Assembly: GCA_016938235.1 (NCBI GenBank) | Contig: JAFGVA010000103.1 | Span: 1-62,282, forward strand | Reading direction: 5' to 3' | DNA from: Bacteroidales bacterium | Lineage (GTDB): Bacteria > Bacteroidota > Bacteroidia > Bacteroidales > UBA10428 | Length of the DNA stretch: 62,282 bases | In this document: piece by piece, positions 38,580 through 46,360 of the stretch | How the letters are laid out: every line of letters begins with the position of its first letter | Position numbering within the stretch: position 1 is the stretch's first letter | Notes under the pieces: model-generated | What the model was told of the DNA's origin: nothing | What the model saw: only the letters and a program-made list of their open reading frames with translations | Database searches by the model: none | Program-made: the position numbers and the translations under genes

Positions 38580-39056
38580 TCAATGGGTTATTACTAAATC
38601 GCCCGTGTTTGGATTATAATAGGTTTTGTACTTTTTAAGATAATATTTCGATGCGCTGCCAATCGAAGGTTGCCCCTCACTGGGGAAAACAAATTGAGAG
38701 CCACATTCAGGACAGGTGGCACTTGATCCGTTTGAATTTATAGCAACACTGGCAGGTAAATCGTGCGGACAGGTTCTGTCAAAAGCATAAAATGGTTCCT
38801 TATCATCGCCCGAATTATAAACAATAATTCCATTGTTATTATACCCGATGCTTGCATCGCCATTGGGATGATGCGTGATTTCCAAAGAATTTCCGGGAGC
38901 TATCAGCGAAATAAATTCCGGATCAGTGAAAATATTGATCGAAGCATTCAGGTAAACAAGCGGAAATTCAAAGGGATCTTCATTATTGCACCGCACCGCA
39001 AAAGTCATCAAGAAAATACTAGTTAGCAAAAAATGAGTTAACTTTGATTGAAGCAC
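38580..39056 (-). CDS. Rieske-like lipoprotein with altered second cluster motif
   Basis: 158 residues from a GTG start. A hydrophobic N-terminus ends in a lipobox-like FAVRC (Cys23), so it is probably a lipoprotein. The C-terminal half is a Rieske-type fold: Cys96-Pro-His98, then 16 residues, then Cys115-Pro-Glu-Cys118-Gly-Ser-x-Phe. In normal Rieske proteins the second motif is C-x-x-H; here His is replaced by Cys118, giving three Cys and one His. It may bind 2Fe-2S with a changed potential, a mononuclear metal, or nothing. First gene of a likely operon with pgeF and hisI. Confidence 0.8.
   Translation of the reverse strand: MLQSKLTHFLLTSIFLMTFAVRCNNEDPFEFPLVYLNASINIFTDPEFISLIAPGNSLEITHHPNGDASIGYNNNGIIVYNSGDDKEPFYAFDRTCPHDLPASVAINSNGSSATCPECGSQFVFPSEGQPSIGSASKYYLKKYKTYYNPNTGDLVITH
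39039..39046 (+). promoter_or_regulatory. Possible -7 promoter box, rightward
   Basis: TAACTTTG, full match to TAnnTTTG. If used, transcription would start near 39053, so the TTG at 39048 could not be the start of the following gene; the in-frame TTG at 39075 could. Confidence 0.4.
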
Positions 39057-39074
39057 ACTGTAATATTTTTAGTT

Positions 39075-39419
39075 TTGACAAAATTATACTTTTTCAACGC
39101 TTTGCGGTTGATTTTATTTTGTTTTATTATTACTATTGGTTCTGATACTTTTGCTCAAAGCCGTACTGTTAAGAAAGCGATTAAAAACAAAGAGAAAGTT
39201 GAGAAGCAGGAAGAGCGGAGGTATGAAAAATCAAGGGAGAGAGCAATTAAAAAACATTTTGCCCGACAAAGCGAGAGTACCAAAGAGCAAATGAAGGAGT
39301 CAAAGAAGAAAGCAAAAAAATTTGACAAACAAAACCAGAAAGGATTCATTGAGGGGCTCATTGAGAAAAGAAAAGATAAAAAGCAAAAGAAAAAACGTTC
39401 AAGAAAACAAAAGCATTGA
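39075..39419 (+). CDS. Exported, very basic small protein
   Basis: 114 residues from TTG 39075; the frame is open from TTG 39048. A signal-like hydrophobic N-terminus (LRLILFCFIITIGSDTFAQ) is followed by about 85 residues made almost wholly of Lys, Arg, Glu and Gln, ending KKRSRKQKH. Predicted coiled, strongly positive, exported. No family recognised. The next gene, an acidic membrane-anchored protein, starts four bases after its stop; the pair is probably cotranscribed. Confidence 0.6.
   Translation: MTKLYFFNALRLILFCFIITIGSDTFAQSRTVKKAIKNKEKVEKQEERRYEKSRERAIKKHFARQSESTKEQMKESKKKAKKFDKQNQKGFIEGLIEKRKDKKQKKKRSRKQKH
39079..39086 (-). promoter_or_regulatory. Possible -7 promoter box, leftward (Rieske operon)
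   Basis: TAATTTTG on the minus strand, 23 bases upstream of the GTG start of the Rieske-like gene. It faces the rightward box at 39039, so the two transcripts would overlap at their 5' ends by about 20 bases. Confidence 0.4.
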
Positions 39420-39423
39420 ATTC

Positions 39424-39966
39424 ATGAAAAATACGGATAACCTTTTTTATTTATTGTTTATTCTTGCAAGTATTGTTGGTTCGATTGTTCAGAGTTATAA
39501 AAAAAAGGCTGATAAAAAAAGAGCAGAGGAAGTCACCAGACGCCGGGTTGAAGAAGTTGATGAACTTGAAGAAATTGAACCGGAAGAGCCCCGGCGCAGA
39601 TACAATCCCCTGGAAGAGTTTTTAAGAGAACAATTTGAAGAACTGAATCAAGAGCCGGAACAAGCTGAAGAACCAGAAGAACCAAAAGAGGAAATTAAAG
39701 AGACGCCGGCATACTGGCATACAAAGCCAACCGTCGAAAAATCAAATACAGGATCAAGCATAAACATTGCTGAAAGTTTTTTAACATCAAGCCAGGAAGA
39801 CAGTATTTCAAACGAGGAGATTGGCTCAGTTAACAGTCCGTTTGATAAAGAATTCAGCTATGAAAATTCCGACCAGGATTCGGAAGCAAACGATAAAGAA
39901 GATTTTGAATTTGATCCTGTCAAAGCAATTATTTATTCAGAGATTCTGAAACGCCAGGAATATTGA
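39424..39966 (+). CDS. Acidic protein with one membrane anchor
   Basis: 180 residues from ATG 39424; the longer frame from 39322 overlaps the previous gene and is only its shadow. One N-terminal membrane helix (NLFYLLFILASIVGSIVQSY), a short basic stretch, then a long low-complexity region rich in Glu/Pro (EPEEPRRRYNPLEEFLREQF, AEEPEEPKEEIKE). The C-terminal end DPVKAIIYSEILKRQEY looks ordered and is typical of small Bacteroidota proteins of unknown role. Paired with the basic protein just upstream. Confidence 0.75.
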   Translation: MKNTDNLFYLLFILASIVGSIVQSYKKKADKKRAEEVTRRRVEEVDELEEIEPEEPRRRYNPLEEFLREQFEELNQEPEQAEEPEEPKEEIKETPAYWHTKPTVEKSNTGSSINIAESFLTSSQEDSISNEEIGSVNSPFDKEFSYENSDQDSEANDKEDFEFDPVKAIIYSEILKRQEY

Positions 39967-39998
39967 TAAAATATTGTTTTATAGACATATAAAGTTTA

Positions 39999-40031
39999 TT
40001 TGGCAGACTTCAGATATATTTATTAAATTTG
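39999..40031 (+). promoter_or_regulatory. Promoter of greA (-33 and -7 boxes)
   Basis: TTTG at 39999-40002 and TAAATTTG at 40024-40031 with a 21-base spacer: the full Bacteroidota sigma consensus (TTTG, 19-21 bases, TAnnTTTG). It leaves a leader of about 60 bases before greA. Confidence 0.7.
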
Positions 40032-40098
40032 CAGCAAAGAGTTCCTGAAGGGATTCTTTTTTATTTTATAGAGCGTATAAAACAAGGAGAATATTGAT

Positions 40099-40572
40099 AT
40101 GGCAAAAATTTCACATGTAACGGAGGAAGGTTTGCAAAAACTCAAGGACGAGTTAGATCATATGGTTAATGTGGAGCGTCCTTCAATTTCTAAGCAAATT
40201 GCAGAAGCCCGTGATAAAGGTGATTTATCTGAGAATGCTGAATATGATGCAGCAAAGGAAGCGCAGGGTTTACTTGAGTTACGCATTTCTAAACTGAAAG
40301 AAACTATTGCTAATTCACGAATAATAGATGAGTCAAAGATTGATTCGTCTAAAATTCAGATACTTAGTAAGGTTACCATAAAAAATAAAAAAACCAATGC
40401 AACAATGAAATATACTATTGTTGCTGAAAGCGAAGCGGATTTAAAGCTGGGAAAGATATCTGTTGATACTCCGATTGCCAAAGGACTGCTGGGTAAAAAA
40501 GTGGGCGATGTTGTTGATATTACAGTTCCTTCGGGCACTATACCTTTTGAAGTAGTTGAAATTTCAAGGTAA
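40099..40572 (+). CDS. greA: Transcription elongation factor GreA
   Basis: 157 residues, standard size. The N-terminal coiled-coil finger carries the acidic tip motif (ARDKGDLSENAEYDAAKEAQ) that enters the RNA polymerase secondary channel and stimulates cleavage of backtracked RNA. The C-terminal FKBP-like domain ends in VPSGTIPFEVVEIS. A strong promoter lies upstream and a HIT protein gene follows after six bases, a common Bacteroidota pairing. Confidence 0.97.
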   Translation: MAKISHVTEEGLQKLKDELDHMVNVERPSISKQIAEARDKGDLSENAEYDAAKEAQGLLELRISKLKETIANSRIIDESKIDSSKIQILSKVTIKNKKTNATMKYTIVAESEADLKLGKISVDTPIAKGLLGKKVGDVVDITVPSGTIPFEVVEISR

Positions 40573-40578
40573 AAACCA

Positions 40579-40971
40579 ATGGCTACAGTTTTTTCTAAGA
40601 TTATAAAAGGCGAAATACCTTGTTATAAAGTAGCAGAGAATGACAAATTCTTTGCATTTCTCGATATTAATCCATTATCAAAGGGGCACACACTGGTAGT
40701 TCCAAAACAGGAAGTGGATTATATTTATGATTTAGATGATAAATCCATTGCCGAAATTCATGTTTTTGCAAAAAAGGTGGCTTTGGCTATCGAGAAAACT
40801 TGTGAGTGCAATAGAATTGGAATTGCTGTTATTGGCTTAGAGGTTCCGCATGCTCATATTCATCTTGTTCCCATAAATAGCATTGGAGATTTAAACTTCG
40901 CGAATCCGAAAATCCGGTTTACTCCCGAAGAGTTTAATGAAATTGCAAAAAATATAAGAGCAGAAATCTAA
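40579..40971 (+). CDS. HIT family nucleotide-binding hydrolase
   Basis: 130 residues. The histidine triad HAHIHLV is near the C-terminus, and the N-terminus (FSKIIKGEIPCYKVAENDKFFAFLD) is that of the HinT-like branch, which hydrolyses nucleoside phosphoramidates and related compounds. Six bases after greA, so cotranscribed. A hairpin with a T-run follows at 40978. Confidence 0.95.
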   Translation: MATVFSKIIKGEIPCYKVAENDKFFAFLDINPLSKGHTLVVPKQEVDYIYDLDDKSIAEIHVFAKKVALAIEKTCECNRIGIAVIGLEVPHAHIHLVPINSIGDLNFANPKIRFTPEEFNEIAKNIRAEI

Positions 40972-40977
40972 TATGAG

Positions 40978-41000
40978 CCTCTCGAAAAGAAAGGTTTTTT
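40978..41000 (+). terminator. Possible terminator of greA-HIT
   Basis: Short stem CCTCTC / GAAAGG (one mismatch) with a five-base loop, followed by six T on the plus strand. Weak but well placed; its T-run touches the ruvC stop codon. Confidence 0.45.
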
Positions 41001-41544
41001 ATGTCGTTCTATCGGGGTTTTTGTTTAAAAAATCTCCCCAATCACGATAAGTTTTACCGCCCGGAATATTTTTCTGATAAAAATGACACAGAGCAGCAGC
41101 CAGAGCGTCAGTTGCATCAAGGTTTTTGGGCTCCTCTTTAAGCTTTAATATATTCATTAGAATTCCGGCAACCTGTTCCTTAGAAGCAGCTCCCTGCCCG
41201 GTAATTGCCATTTTAATTTTTCGCGGGGCGTATTCGAAAATCGGAATATTTCTTTGAAGAGCAGCAGAAATAGCTACTCCCTGAGCCCTGCCAAGTTTTA
41301 ACATCGACTGAACATTTTTTCCGTAAAAGGGAGCCTCAATAGCCAACTCATCGGGATTGAAGCGATCAATAAGTTTGATGGTTGAGTCAAAAATCTCCTT
41401 TAGCTTAAGATAAGGATCCATAATTTTTTTCATGGAAACAATGCCCATATCAAGGGCCGACACTTTGTTCCCCGAAGCTTTCAGAATACCGTATCCCATA
41501 ATGCTTGTTCCCGGGTCAATTCCTAAGATAATTCGTTCTGTCAA
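40999..41544 (-). CDS. ruvC: Holliday junction endonuclease RuvC
   Basis: 181 residues. Resolves Holliday junctions by paired nicks, working with RuvAB. The four catalytic acids are visible: Asp10 in GIDPGTS, Glu70 in LAIEAPFYGKN, Asp143 and Asp146 in LDATDALA. Also GRAQGVAISAA and ITGQGAASKEQV of the family. Alone on its strand, convergent with greA-HIT; ruvAB are not in the window. Confidence 0.97.
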   Translation of the reverse strand: MTERIILGIDPGTSIMGYGILKASGNKVSALDMGIVSMKKIMDPYLKLKEIFDSTIKLIDRFNPDELAIEAPFYGKNVQSMLKLGRAQGVAISAALQRNIPIFEYAPRKIKMAITGQGAASKEQVAGILMNILKLKEEPKNLDATDALAAALCHFYQKNIPGGKTYRDWGDFLNKNPDRTT

Positions 41545-41590
41545 GATTAAAAACTTAATTACAGGTACAAAGAAAGCAAAGTTAAGGCGA

Positions 41591-41620
41591 AAAAAAACCT
41601 GCTATAAAAGCAGGTTTTAA
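41591..41620 (-). terminator. Terminator of the nfeD-SPFH operon
   Basis: 10-bp perfect stem AAAACCTGCT / AGCAGGTTTT (41594-41603 with 41609-41618) with a T-run on the minus strand, 13 bases past the SPFH gene stop. Confidence 0.85.
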
Positions 41621-41632
41621 TTCTGGTGAGTT

Positions 41633-42556
41633 TTATTTTGCTTTGCTTTTGTCCAGAACAGTCATGGCAGTAGCAATTAAGCTTGAAATATCAGCCATGT
41701 TTGAAGGAATAATCATGGTGTTGTTTACGGAGGCAAGTTTTCCGAATTCGGTAATATACTGTTCAGCTACTCTTAGGTTTACAGCATCGATACCATTTTT
41801 GTCTCCAATGGAATTAGCAATCTCACGAATTCCTTTTGCAGTTGCCAAAGCAACCCGTTCAATTTCGGCAGCACGACCATCAGCTTCGTTCATTCTGCGT
41901 TGTTTTTCTCCCTCAGAACGGGCAATAAGTTCCTGTTTGTCACCTTCGGCAACATTTATTTTTGCCTGCTTCTGGCCTTCAGATTCAGCAATGGTAGCAC
42001 GCTTTTCACGTTCGGCTCTCATTTGTTTTTCCATGGCATCTTTTATGCTAGGGGGAGGAGTAATGTTTTTCACTTCGTAGCGTGTTACTTTAACACCCCA
42101 GGGATCCGAAGCTTTATCAACTGCATCAACAATAGCTGTATTAATAGTGTCCCTTTCCTCAAAAGTTTTGTCGAGTTCAAGTTTACCAATAATACTACGC
42201 ATAGTAGTCTGGGCAATCTGAATGCTTGCAAACCTGTAATCGTCAATGCCATAAGAAGCTTTCATAGGATCAATAACCTGCAGGTAAAGAATGCCATCCA
42301 CTTCTACAGAGATATTATCTCTTGTTATACAAATCTGCGAAGCTACATCAATGGCCTGCTCTTTAAGTGTATGTCTGTAGCGAACTTTGTCAAAAAAAGG
42401 CACAAGCATGTTAAAGCCTGCCATAAGAGTTGTTCTGTACTTACCTAAACGCTCTACAATAAATGCCGAACGTTGTGGTACTACTTTAATATTCGCAAGT
42501 AAAATAATTAATAAAAGGACGATGAGTCCAATCCAAAAAACTGTAGTAGGATTCAT
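41633..42556 (-). CDS. SPFH/Band 7 membrane protein (stomatin/QmcA-like)
   Basis: 307 residues. One N-terminal membrane helix (VFWIGLIVLLLIILLANI), then the SPFH domain (VVPQRSAFIVERLGKY, YRFASIQIAQTTMRSIIGKLELDKTFEER, WGVKVTRYEVKNITPP) and a charged Ala/Glu coiled coil (MRAEREKRATIAESEGQKQAKINVAEG in part). Forms large membrane rings or rafts and affects protease FtsH in relatives. An NfeD gene sits upstream with a 27-base gap, the classic pairing; a terminator follows. Confidence 0.94.
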   Translation of the reverse strand: MNPTTVFWIGLIVLLLIILLANIKVVPQRSAFIVERLGKYRTTLMAGFNMLVPFFDKVRYRHTLKEQAIDVASQICITRDNISVEVDGILYLQVIDPMKASYGIDDYRFASIQIAQTTMRSIIGKLELDKTFEERDTINTAIVDAVDKASDPWGVKVTRYEVKNITPPPSIKDAMEKQMRAEREKRATIAESEGQKQAKINVAEGDKQELIARSEGEKQRRMNEADGRAAEIERVALATAKGIREIANSIGDKNGIDAVNLRVAEQYITEFGKLASVNNTMIIPSNMADISSLIATAMTVLDKSKAK

Positions 42557-42583
42557 TTGATTTTGGTATTTATGGTTAAAAAT

Positions 42584-43030
42584 TTATTTTTTTGATACTT
42601 TTAGTGTAATACTTTCTTTGTCGTTAACAATAACTTGCTGGCCAGCAGCAACATCAACGTCAGATATTGCATTCCATTGAGTGCCTTTAAAGCTTACTTT
42701 GCCAGGAATGCCTGCCTTCAGTTCCATTTCAGTGATTGCTGTTTTTCCAATAAATTCTTCTTCGAGCGTTGATTTGTTTTCCGATTCGGTAAAAAACTTC
42801 TTTTTGAGGTATTTTCTTAAAACAATCAAACTAAGCATGGAGGTAATTACAAAAATTAAAAGCTGAGCGTTTATTCCCCAATCAAAGAAAACCAGAGAAA
42901 GACTGGTAAGCCAGGCACCAACGCCGAAAAAAACAATTATTAATCCGGGAATAGCTAGTTCCAGCAGCAATAAAACCAGTCCGACAAGAAACCAGATTAT
43001 TGCGGGAGTGAAAAATTCATGTAGATTCAT
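42584..43030 (-). CDS. NfeD-family membrane protein
   Basis: 148 residues. Three to four membrane helices in the first ~85 residues (AIIWFLVGLVLLLLELAIPG is typical of the family), then a C-terminal OB-fold (EFIGKTAITEMELKAGIPGK...VIVNDKESITLKVSKK). NfeD proteins are partners of the neighbouring SPFH protein. It lacks the N-terminal protease domain of long NfeD forms. First gene of a two-gene operon. Confidence 0.93.
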   Translation of the reverse strand: MNLHEFFTPAIIWFLVGLVLLLLELAIPGLIIVFFGVGAWLTSLSLVFFDWGINAQLLIFVITSMLSLIVLRKYLKKKFFTESENKSTLEEEFIGKTAITEMELKAGIPGKVSFKGTQWNAISDVDVAAGQQVIVNDKESITLKVSKK

Positions 43031-43127
43031 TTGATGATATTTTAGGTTGAATTTATGTTTACAGGGAAAGCAATTTAAGTATTTATTTTCGAAAAATAAT
43101 GGTTAACCGATTAGTCAATTTTCTTGA

Positions 43128-43298
43128 TTATTTTTTTTGGGTCAGGATATTACCAATAAGTAATCCAGGTCAGATAACTGATGTGAAATGAATATTTTCC
43201 TTTAATAAAACATAAATAATTCCCAATGACAATGCCGGTGATAAATACATCAGATTGCTTAATGAGGTTGTATTTCCAATATGCTCAAAAGACTTAAG
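43128..43298 (-). pseudogene. Remnant of an EamA/DMT-type transporter (C-terminal end)
   Basis: A stop-bounded frame of ~56 codons reading FEHIGNTTSLSNLMYLSP, then ALSLGIIYVLLKENI, then HFTSVI, an in-frame TGA (43170-43172), and PGLLIGNILTQKK. This matches the last two helices of EamA-type (DMT) transporters, where a ...YLxPxxSxxxxYxxLxE... helix is followed by a final helix ending in GxxLxxxG. The stop inside it and the loss of the rest show a decayed gene. The rest of the gap 43031-43426 holds nothing else recognised. Confidence 0.5.
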
Positions 43299-43426
43299 TC
43301 ACAAAAAAAATGTAATTCTCATTTCAAATACTTTATTTAATTTGCTGAAGGTGTTTTTTTTAGTAAATTGTCTTAAGAAGTTAAATAAGGGAGAAATACA
43401 GGATTACTTATTAATCAAACAATGCA

Positions 43427-44044
43427 ATGAAAAAACTCTGTACCATTTTAGTAGGGATCTTAATAATAAGTTTTGTTGGAGCACAAGAACAAAAAGAGAG
43501 CGAGTTTAAAGCCTATTTTAACGAAGATAACAACAGGTTATTTGTCAATAAAGAGCAGGGAGTATATTTTTGGATTTCAACCTCACCCGATGAAGATGCA
43601 AAAAAATACAGGTTGCTTAGCGATTCTTCAAAAAAATATACAAATCCGATGTATTTCGATACCGAAGGTTATAATACTGTGCGCTCTCCATCGGCTGTTG
43701 ACACTACAACTAAACGCACAATTTATCCTTTGCAGGACATCGTATTTAAAGTCTATGCCGATGGAATTCCACCTGTATCAGCTTTAAAAATCGTTTCACC
43801 CAAGGCCAGGTATTCAAAAGGCAAACCTTATTACGAGGGAGATGTAACAATTAGCATTTCGGTTAGAGATGCCGTTTCGGGGAATGATAAAACATTTATC
43901 AGCATTGATGATGAGCCTTTTAAAGAATATTTAAAAGAATTTACCCTGAAAGGCAGTACCGGTGAGCTTAAAATCAAATATTACAGTGTTGATAAGGTTG
44001 GCAATACGGAAGAGGCAAAAACTGAAGTTATTACAATTAAATAA
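43427..44044 (+). CDS. Exported protein with an Ig-like OmpL47-type domain
   Basis: 205 residues with a signal peptide (MKKLCTILVGILIISFVGAQ). The C-terminal half (~115-205) has the pattern of OmpL47-like or 'Ig-like, big' modules: VTISISVRDAVSGNDKTFISIDDEPFKEY, then GELKIKYYSVDKVGNTEEAKT. The N-terminal half has no recognised domain. Surface or periplasmic role is inferred. Its 3' end is followed by a tandem hexamer repeat. Confidence 0.75.
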   Translation: MKKLCTILVGILIISFVGAQEQKESEFKAYFNEDNNRLFVNKEQGVYFWISTSPDEDAKKYRLLSDSSKKYTNPMYFDTEGYNTVRSPSAVDTTTKRTIYPLQDIVFKVYADGIPPVSALKIVSPKARYSKGKPYYEGDVTISISVRDAVSGNDKTFISIDDEPFKEYLKEFTLKGSTGELKIKYYSVDKVGNTEEAKTEVITIK

Positions 44045-44091
44045 GGAAAATATACTTTCGACTTTCAAATACACTTGAAGTACTTACCCTT

Positions 44092-44157
44092 CTTAATCTC
44101 GACCTCGACCTCGACCTTGACCTCGACCTCGACCTCGACCTCGACCTTGATCTTAAT
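44092..44157. repeat. Tandem hexanucleotide repeat (CTCGAC)n
   Basis: Eleven contiguous hexamers: seven CTCGAC, with CTTGAC, CTTGAT and CTTAAT variants, consensus CTYRAY; the ends are more degenerate than the middle. It fills most of the gap between the convergent 43427 gene and serS, starting 11 bases after the serS stop on the minus strand. No start codon or ORF belongs to it, though read as protein it would give alternating charged and Val/Ile residues. Confidence 0.92.
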
Positions 44158-44168
44158 CTTAAACCGAT

Positions 44169-45443
44169 TTAATCAATATACTCGAATCCTGTATAGTCAA
44201 CCAAAACTTCCGGTATCCTGATTCCTTTGTCAGTCTGGTTATTCTCTAACAGCGCTGCAACAATTCTTGGTAATGCCAGCGAACTTCCATTTAAAGTATG
44301 AGCTAATACAGATTTCTTTGTTTCTGTATCTTTGTATCGTAATTTCAGCCTGTTTGATTGATAGGCTTCGAAGTTTGAAACAGAACTAACTTCGAGCCAT
44401 CTTTTCTGTGCGGCAGAGAACACCTCAAAATCATAGGTTAATGCCGAAGTAAAACTAATATCACCACCGCAGAGTTTTAATATTCTGTAGGGCAAATTAA
44501 GTTTCTTCAGGATAGATTCTACATGCTTTACCATTTCTTCAAGCGCGTCATAAGATTCTTCGGGTTTTCTTATTTGCACAATTTCAACTTTATCGAACTG
44601 GTGAAGGCGGTTAAGTCCCCTTACATCTTTACCATATGAGCCAGCTTCGCGCCTAAAGCAAGGTGTATATGCAGTACATTTTACCGGGAAGTCTTTTTCA
44701 GAAAGAATAACGTCTCTGAATATATTTGTTACAGGGACTTCGGCAGTTGGAATTAAATAGTAATTATCAGCAGTAACATGATACATCTGACCCTCCTTAT
44801 CGGGCAACTGACCGGTTCCAAATCCTGAATCTTCGTTTACCATTAACGGAGGTAAATATTCGGTATAACCTGCTTTTTGGTTTTCATCAAGAAAAAAGTT
44901 TATCAATGCTCTTTGAAGGCGGGCACCCTTACCTTTATAAACGGGAAAGCCGGCACCGGTAAGTTTATTTCCAAGTTCAAAATCAATCACATTGTATTTC
45001 GATGCCAAATCCCAGTGGGGCAAAGCTGTTTCAGGGAGCTTGGGCAGTGCCCCAAATGCTCTTATTTCCAGGTTATCGGCATCAGATTTTCCTTCAGGCA
45101 CCGATTCATGAGGAATATTGGGAATCTGTACAAGAAGAGCGAAAATATCGTTCTGTAGCTTTTCTGAATCTGCGCTCAGGTTTTTTATTTGGTCTTTAAG
45201 TTCAGAGGTTTTTTCTTTAGCTTCATTTGCTTCGGTTTGTTTCCCTTGTTTGAAAAGTATACCAATCTCTTTCGAGATTTTATTCATCTCAGCCTGAAGC
45301 GATTCTGCTTCTGTTTTTATTTCACGTTGTTTCTTATCGAGGCCGGTAATGGCATCAACAATAGGTTTAGCATCGAAGTTTTTAACCTTCAGACGTTCAA
45401 TTACGAAACTGCTGTTTTCACGAATTTGGCTAAGAGTAAGCAT
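44169..45443 (-). CDS. serS: Seryl-tRNA synthetase
   Basis: 424 residues. Charges tRNA-Ser with serine. The N-terminal coiled-coil arm (~30-100) that holds the tRNA long arm is present, then class II motifs: motif 2 CFRREAGSYGKDVRGLNRLHQF and motif 3 near the C-terminus (LNGSSLALPRIVAALLENNQ). Downstream of rplU-rpmA on the same strand but separated by a terminator, so it may have its own promoter or be reached by read-through. Confidence 0.98.
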   Translation of the reverse strand: MLTLSQIRENSSFVIERLKVKNFDAKPIVDAITGLDKKQREIKTEAESLQAEMNKISKEIGILFKQGKQTEANEAKEKTSELKDQIKNLSADSEKLQNDIFALLVQIPNIPHESVPEGKSDADNLEIRAFGALPKLPETALPHWDLASKYNVIDFELGNKLTGAGFPVYKGKGARLQRALINFFLDENQKAGYTEYLPPLMVNEDSGFGTGQLPDKEGQMYHVTADNYYLIPTAEVPVTNIFRDVILSEKDFPVKCTAYTPCFRREAGSYGKDVRGLNRLHQFDKVEIVQIRKPEESYDALEEMVKHVESILKKLNLPYRILKLCGGDISFTSALTYDFEVFSAAQKRWLEVSSVSNFEAYQSNRLKLRYKDTETKKSVLAHTLNGSSLALPRIVAALLENNQTDKGIRIPEVLVDYTGFEYID

Positions 45444-45460
45444 ATTCTCAGTTGTTTTAT

Positions 45461-45497
45461 AAAAAAAATCTCCTGCAATATTAAACTACAGGAGATA
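45461..45497 (-). terminator. Terminator after rpmA
   Basis: 8-bp perfect stem ATCTCCTG / CAGGAGAT (45468-45475 with 45489-45496), followed on the minus strand by eight T. It lies between rpmA and serS. Confidence 0.82.
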
Positions 45498-45519
45498 AGA
45501 AAAAAAATATTTTGTAAAA

Positions 45520-45780
45520 TTAGTTTTCAAATGGAATTATAGAAACATAACTACGATTGTTTAGTTTCTTTCTGAACTCTACTTTACCATCGATAAGGGC
45601 AAACAGAGTATGATCTTTACCCAAACCAACATTCAGGCCGGGGTGATGTTGAGTTCCTCTTTGACGAACGATAATACTACCAGCTTTTGCGTCTTGTCCG
45701 CCATAAATTTTAACGCCTAATCGTTTACTTTCCGAATCGCGACCGTTCTTCGAGCTACCTACTCCTTTTTTATGTGCCAT
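45520..45780 (-). CDS. rpmA: 50S ribosomal protein bL27
   Basis: 86 residues. N-terminus [20 protein letters not shown] and [22 protein letters not shown] are those of bL27, whose N-terminal tail reaches the peptidyl transferase centre. No N-terminal cleavable extension like that of Firmicutes. Cotranscribed with rplU, 21 bases upstream. Confidence 0.98.
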   Translation of the reverse strand: MAHKKGVGSSKNGRDSESKRLGVKIYGGQDAKAGSIIVRQRGTQHHPGLNVGLGKDHTLFALIDGKVEFRKKLNNRSYVSIIPFEN

Positions 45781-45801
45781 GGTATATTAAACTTTTAAAA
45801 A

Positions 45802-46323
45802 TTATTCAGCTTTATCTTCTTTTTTTGGTTTTGCTGCGCTTTTTGCTTTAGGCTCAGCTTTTTTAGTGCTTGCTGCAGTCTTGGTTGTTGTCTTTGCTGT
45901 AGCAGCAGTTTTTTTTGCAGCAGGAGCTTTCTTTTCAGCAACAGGAGCTTCTTCTGTTTTTTCTTCAGCTTTAGCTGTTTCTTTTGCAACTTCTTTTTTA
46001 GGTGCGACTTTTCCTGCTTTTATATCGTCGATTAATATTTCAGTCAAATACTGACGATGACCATTTAAAACCTGGTACCCTTTTCTTCTTTTTTTCTTAA
46101 AAACTTTTACTTTATCGCCTTTAAGATGAGTTACAACAGTTGCCGAAACAACCATATCCTTAACAACAGGCGAACCAATTTCTATTTTACCATCATTGTC
46201 AACTAAAAGCACTTGGTCAAAACTAACTTTTGAACCTTCTTCCTCATCCAGTCTGTGTACAAAAACCTTTTGATTTTTCTCAACTTTTAATTGTTGACCA
46301 GCTATGTCTACTATTGCGTACAT
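45802..46323 (-). CDS. rplU: 50S ribosomal protein bL21 with long charged C-terminal tail
   Basis: 173 residues from ATG 46323 (MYAIVDIAGQQ); 22 upstream codons are open but include the promoter region. The first ~103 residues are a normal bL21 (KVFKKKRRKGYQVLNGHRQYLTEILI). The remaining ~70 are an Ala/Lys/Glu tail (APKKEVAKETAKAEEKTEE ... KSAAKPKKEDKAE), unlike the ~103-residue E. coli protein. Similar tails exist in other Bacteroidota. First gene of rplU-rpmA. Confidence 0.95.
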   Translation of the reverse strand: MYAIVDIAGQQLKVEKNQKVFVHRLDEEEGSKVSFDQVLLVDNDGKIEIGSPVVKDMVVSATVVTHLKGDKVKVFKKKRRKGYQVLNGHRQYLTEILIDDIKAGKVAPKKEVAKETAKAEEKTEEAPVAEKKAPAAKKTAATAKTTTKTAASTKKAEPKAKSAAKPKKEDKAE

Positions 46324-46360
46324 TGAATTAATTATTATCCAGTTCTCAAAATTCGGACTG

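Noticed and set aside
41643-42080. 145-codon plus-strand frame
   Set aside because: Antisense of the SPFH gene, which has a clear family match.
43255-43509. 84-codon plus-strand frame before the exported protein at 43427
   Set aside because: Out of frame, overlaps the start of a gene with a clean signal peptide, no family match.
45795-45989. 64-codon Lys/Gln/Leu-rich frame on the minus strand
   Set aside because: Frame-shifted shadow of the low-complexity L21 tail.
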